Source: Takakia lepidozioides (Eukaryota > Streptophyta > Takakiopsida > Takakiales > Takakiaceae). From it: DNA of 64,000 bases. The notes under the pieces were generated by a model. The model ran no database searches, was not told the origin of the DNA, and saw only the letters and a program-made list of their open reading frames with translations. The stretch covers positions 65,081,053 to 65,145,052 of the forward strand of contig CM060732.1 of NCBI GenBank assembly GCA_030704615.1, in the 5' to 3' direction. A program made the translations under genes and the position numbers. This document shows positions 61,689-64,000 of this stretch, in pieces (position 1 is the stretch's first letter; every line of letters starts with the position of its first letter).

Positions 61689-64000
61689 AATTATTGGGTG
61701 GTTGTAAAGCACCTGAAACTCTTGATTGTTGTTAGGGCAATTCTGACACGGTCCAATGGCTTAATGGCCACTTTAGACTATGGACCAAGACCATGACCAA
61801 CTCAAAATGCGACATCTGATCCTATTGGTCGAGGGCATTTTCTTGGTCAGATTGGCTTTATATACTAGGGATGAAGACCAAGAAAGTTAGGAGTGACATG
61901 GCGTCTAAGTGGCGTGTTGGTCTAGGGATCAAGAAAGGAACCCATGTGGTTTGGAGAACCAATGCTTGGACCCTGCACCAAGTATGGAAACATCAAAATA
62001 TATTTTACTCAAATGATTGTGACCAGCAGTCATTCTAAGTGTTCAGCTGCCATGTACTGAAGTGTGTGTGTGTGTGTGTGTGTGTGTGGATATGCTCTCT
62101 GTGATTCAAATGATTCCAAAATCATTTGCAAAGGCAAGGCAGTCCGCCAGAAAGGGGCAGTAGCCACAAGGTGAAGTGGCTCTTACCAGTTTTGGCTGGA
62201 GTCCCTCTACTTAGAGGAGCAATGTGGAAATGGCCCAATGGTTAAGGGCACAAGGCCGCGATGTCACCCAGCTACAGAAATGCAGAAATGGGGTAGCCGG
62301 GTCAAGCGGATAAACCTAGCTAGTGTTTTGGTGGGCTTTCATAGTGTCATGATCCGTCATGGGCTTGGGCCTGTAATCTGAGATAGACAGGTAAGTTTTT
62401 TCTCACACAATCTTAAATGAAGTTTCTATGTGAGTTAAAGTTCCGCAACGAAGTTTTTCCCAAGCCCTCAGGGGCTATGGAATCTTGCTTCGTGTAAAAA
62501 CCTTCAGATTTTTTGGCTTTGTTAAAATTAGGGCTTCCTTGACAGGAATTTTCCCTGGCACGTGATTACAGGTTTTTGCCCTGGGACGGGGGCTGTAATC
62601 CCAGATTTGGAATCTGTCCCCCTTATTTTATGGATCTATTATTCTGAATATTGGGCAGACAATTTTCAAACTTGGGCAGCGATTGTTGTCACTACAAAGA
62701 TATTGCTCCTTCATGAAATAGGCGTAAAAGTTTACTCAGATGGTATGGGCAGCTTCGTTTTTTACGAAAGGTAAAGTTCTCGGGCGAGGGCTTTACCTCT
62801 TACATAAAACCCTCATTACATGACTTTATTGGCCCCGCCCCACAAGGTAGGGACTACGCATCAAGTTGGCAAAAGTGACCTTAACCTTATATCATGGGTT
62901 GTTCCCATGAGACTTTATGGGAACATGAAAGTTTTTAGTTCCCAGTTGGGCACATGTTACACTCATTTCCTTATTGACTCTCTTGTAGAGAGAGACCCAT
63001 CGCCGTAAGATACATTTTTATTAGCCATAACATAATTCCATAAAACTTCATATCAATAAAACAATGGCAAGGCCTCCGTGTTTCTCACACTTTGTTTAAT
63101 ACATAATGTGAAGGTACCATGAACTTTTTTGGGGAAAATTTGGGCAATGGACCAAAAGTCCCTCCACCATTTTCTATTGTGAAGGCACATGAATCCAAAT
63201 CTAAAGAATCTCACCATAACACCAATATGATGTGGATCACCCATTCATCTGACTCATCACAAACCAGATATTATATGATTCTACCAAGCATAGCAGGCGC
63301 AATCAGATGTGATTCAGACCTACCAGCAAATGTGTTGACTGCATCTACTCTCTTGGGCATATGACACACCCCAACATTTTGAAAGTTCAAAGAAGGATGA
63401 CAAAGAGGTTGGGAGATCTCTACAACAACACATTTTCTCTTTTCAAGATTAGAACTGCAATGAACATCTCTCTCTCAAAACTGCAAACTGATGCTAAGAG
63501 GGAATGTCAAGGCACTAATACTTTCAAATGCAAGAGGTGTTTGTCACTCAAACATCCAGGCTTAGAATGTATCAAGCCAGTTGGGGACTATTTCAAGTTT
63601 TGGCCATGGGACATTACTGATTCCATCAACAATGGAGAGAACCGACAGTGAGAGGCTGAAGTACTGCTGGTTGCCTCAAGTCTTGACTCCACATCATTTG
63701 CATTTGGTCCAAGGGAAGTTGTGACAAGCATTGTAAGCGCCTCTATTTGGCCGCTTGCAATCTAGCCATCCTCTTCAGGTTCCACTGTCCAAACATGGGG
63801 TGGGTAATTTGGATAAACAATTGTACGCAAGAGGCGATATATGAAATCACTGAACCTTGTGTTAGACCCCTCAACTTTGCAAGCTCTCCAACCAAGTCTT
63901 CTAGGAACTTGACACCTGAAGTGGTACCTAAGGTCACTAAGTGTGGATTGAAACTCAAAGGATTTATACCAGGAAGAGGTTGGAGAGACACCAAGAATTG
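61689..64000. other. 3' flank; no gene recognised
   Basis: It includes a (GT)n microsatellite at about 62,062-62,088. Near 62,230 'tggcccaatggttaagggc' resembles a tRNA A-box, but no convincing B-box follows. Frames at 63,361-63,651 (+) with CKRCLSLKHPGLEC and 63,743-63,994 (-) have no family I can name. Confidence 0.4.

Noticed and set aside
62224-62300. Possible tRNA gene (tggcccaatggttaagggc)
   Set aside because: An A-box-like stretch is present, but there is no matching T arm, no acceptor stem and no clear anticodon arm.
63119-63994. Possible transposase or zinc-finger gene at the right edge
   Set aside because: One CXXC and a few basic residues are not enough to name a family, and the frames are short and unlinked.

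Overview
This is nuclear DNA from a land plant. The supporting evidence is spliced genes with GT-AG introns, a degenerate Ty1-copia element primed by initiator methionine tRNA, a pentatricopeptide-repeat/DYW editing-factor relic, and a peroxisomal 3-ketoacyl-CoA thiolase with a plant-type PTS2 signal. The near-identical PLS repeats of the DYW relic and the loose, repeat-filled layout suggest a seed-free plant (moss, lycophyte or fern), but that is a guess and I cannot name a species.

Layout. 1-8.5 kb is repeat-rich and has no convincing host gene: tandem repeats, minisatellites, a tRNA-like sequence and a LINE fragment. 8.5-13.1 kb is a decayed Ty1-copia element on the minus strand with an internally inverted integrase segment. 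14.9-23.4 kb holds two tandem copies of the cytosolic ribosomal protein S14 (uS11) gene on the minus strand. Copy 1 (14,920-17,741) is intact. Copy 2 (19,177-23,419) is frameshifted, and its introns carry nested LINEs and a complete 409-bp TRIM retrotransposon. 23.8-26.7 kb is a multi-exon relic of ribosomal protein L5 (uL18), divergent from S14 copy 2. 28.1-28.7 kb is a small element with terminal inverted repeats. 29.7-32.1 kb is an intronless PPR-DYW pseudogene. 33-45 kb is gene-poor; its main feature is a 1.1-kb hairpin-rich insertion at 41,308-42,405, whose uninterrupted homologous site lies at 40,055-40,362. 45.4-55.9 kb is a multi-exon plant membrane protein of the tweety-like/'plasma membrane fusion protein' family, with a 3.9-kb intron full of LINE pieces. 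57.0-61.7 kb is an intact 14-exon peroxisomal 3-ketoacyl-CoA thiolase gene. The last 2.3 kb shows no recognisable gene.

The live genes appear to be S14 copy 1, the thiolase and probably the membrane protein. They are housekeeping or membrane functions with no common pathway. The most unusual material is in the mobile DNA: the hairpin block with its empty-site paralogue, the TRIM whose LTR contains a tRNA-like sequence, LINE copies that end in or next to CT microsatellites, and the inverted integrase segment. Exon boundaries were placed by eye from splice consensus, reading phase and remembered family sequence, so single-base boundary errors are possible.
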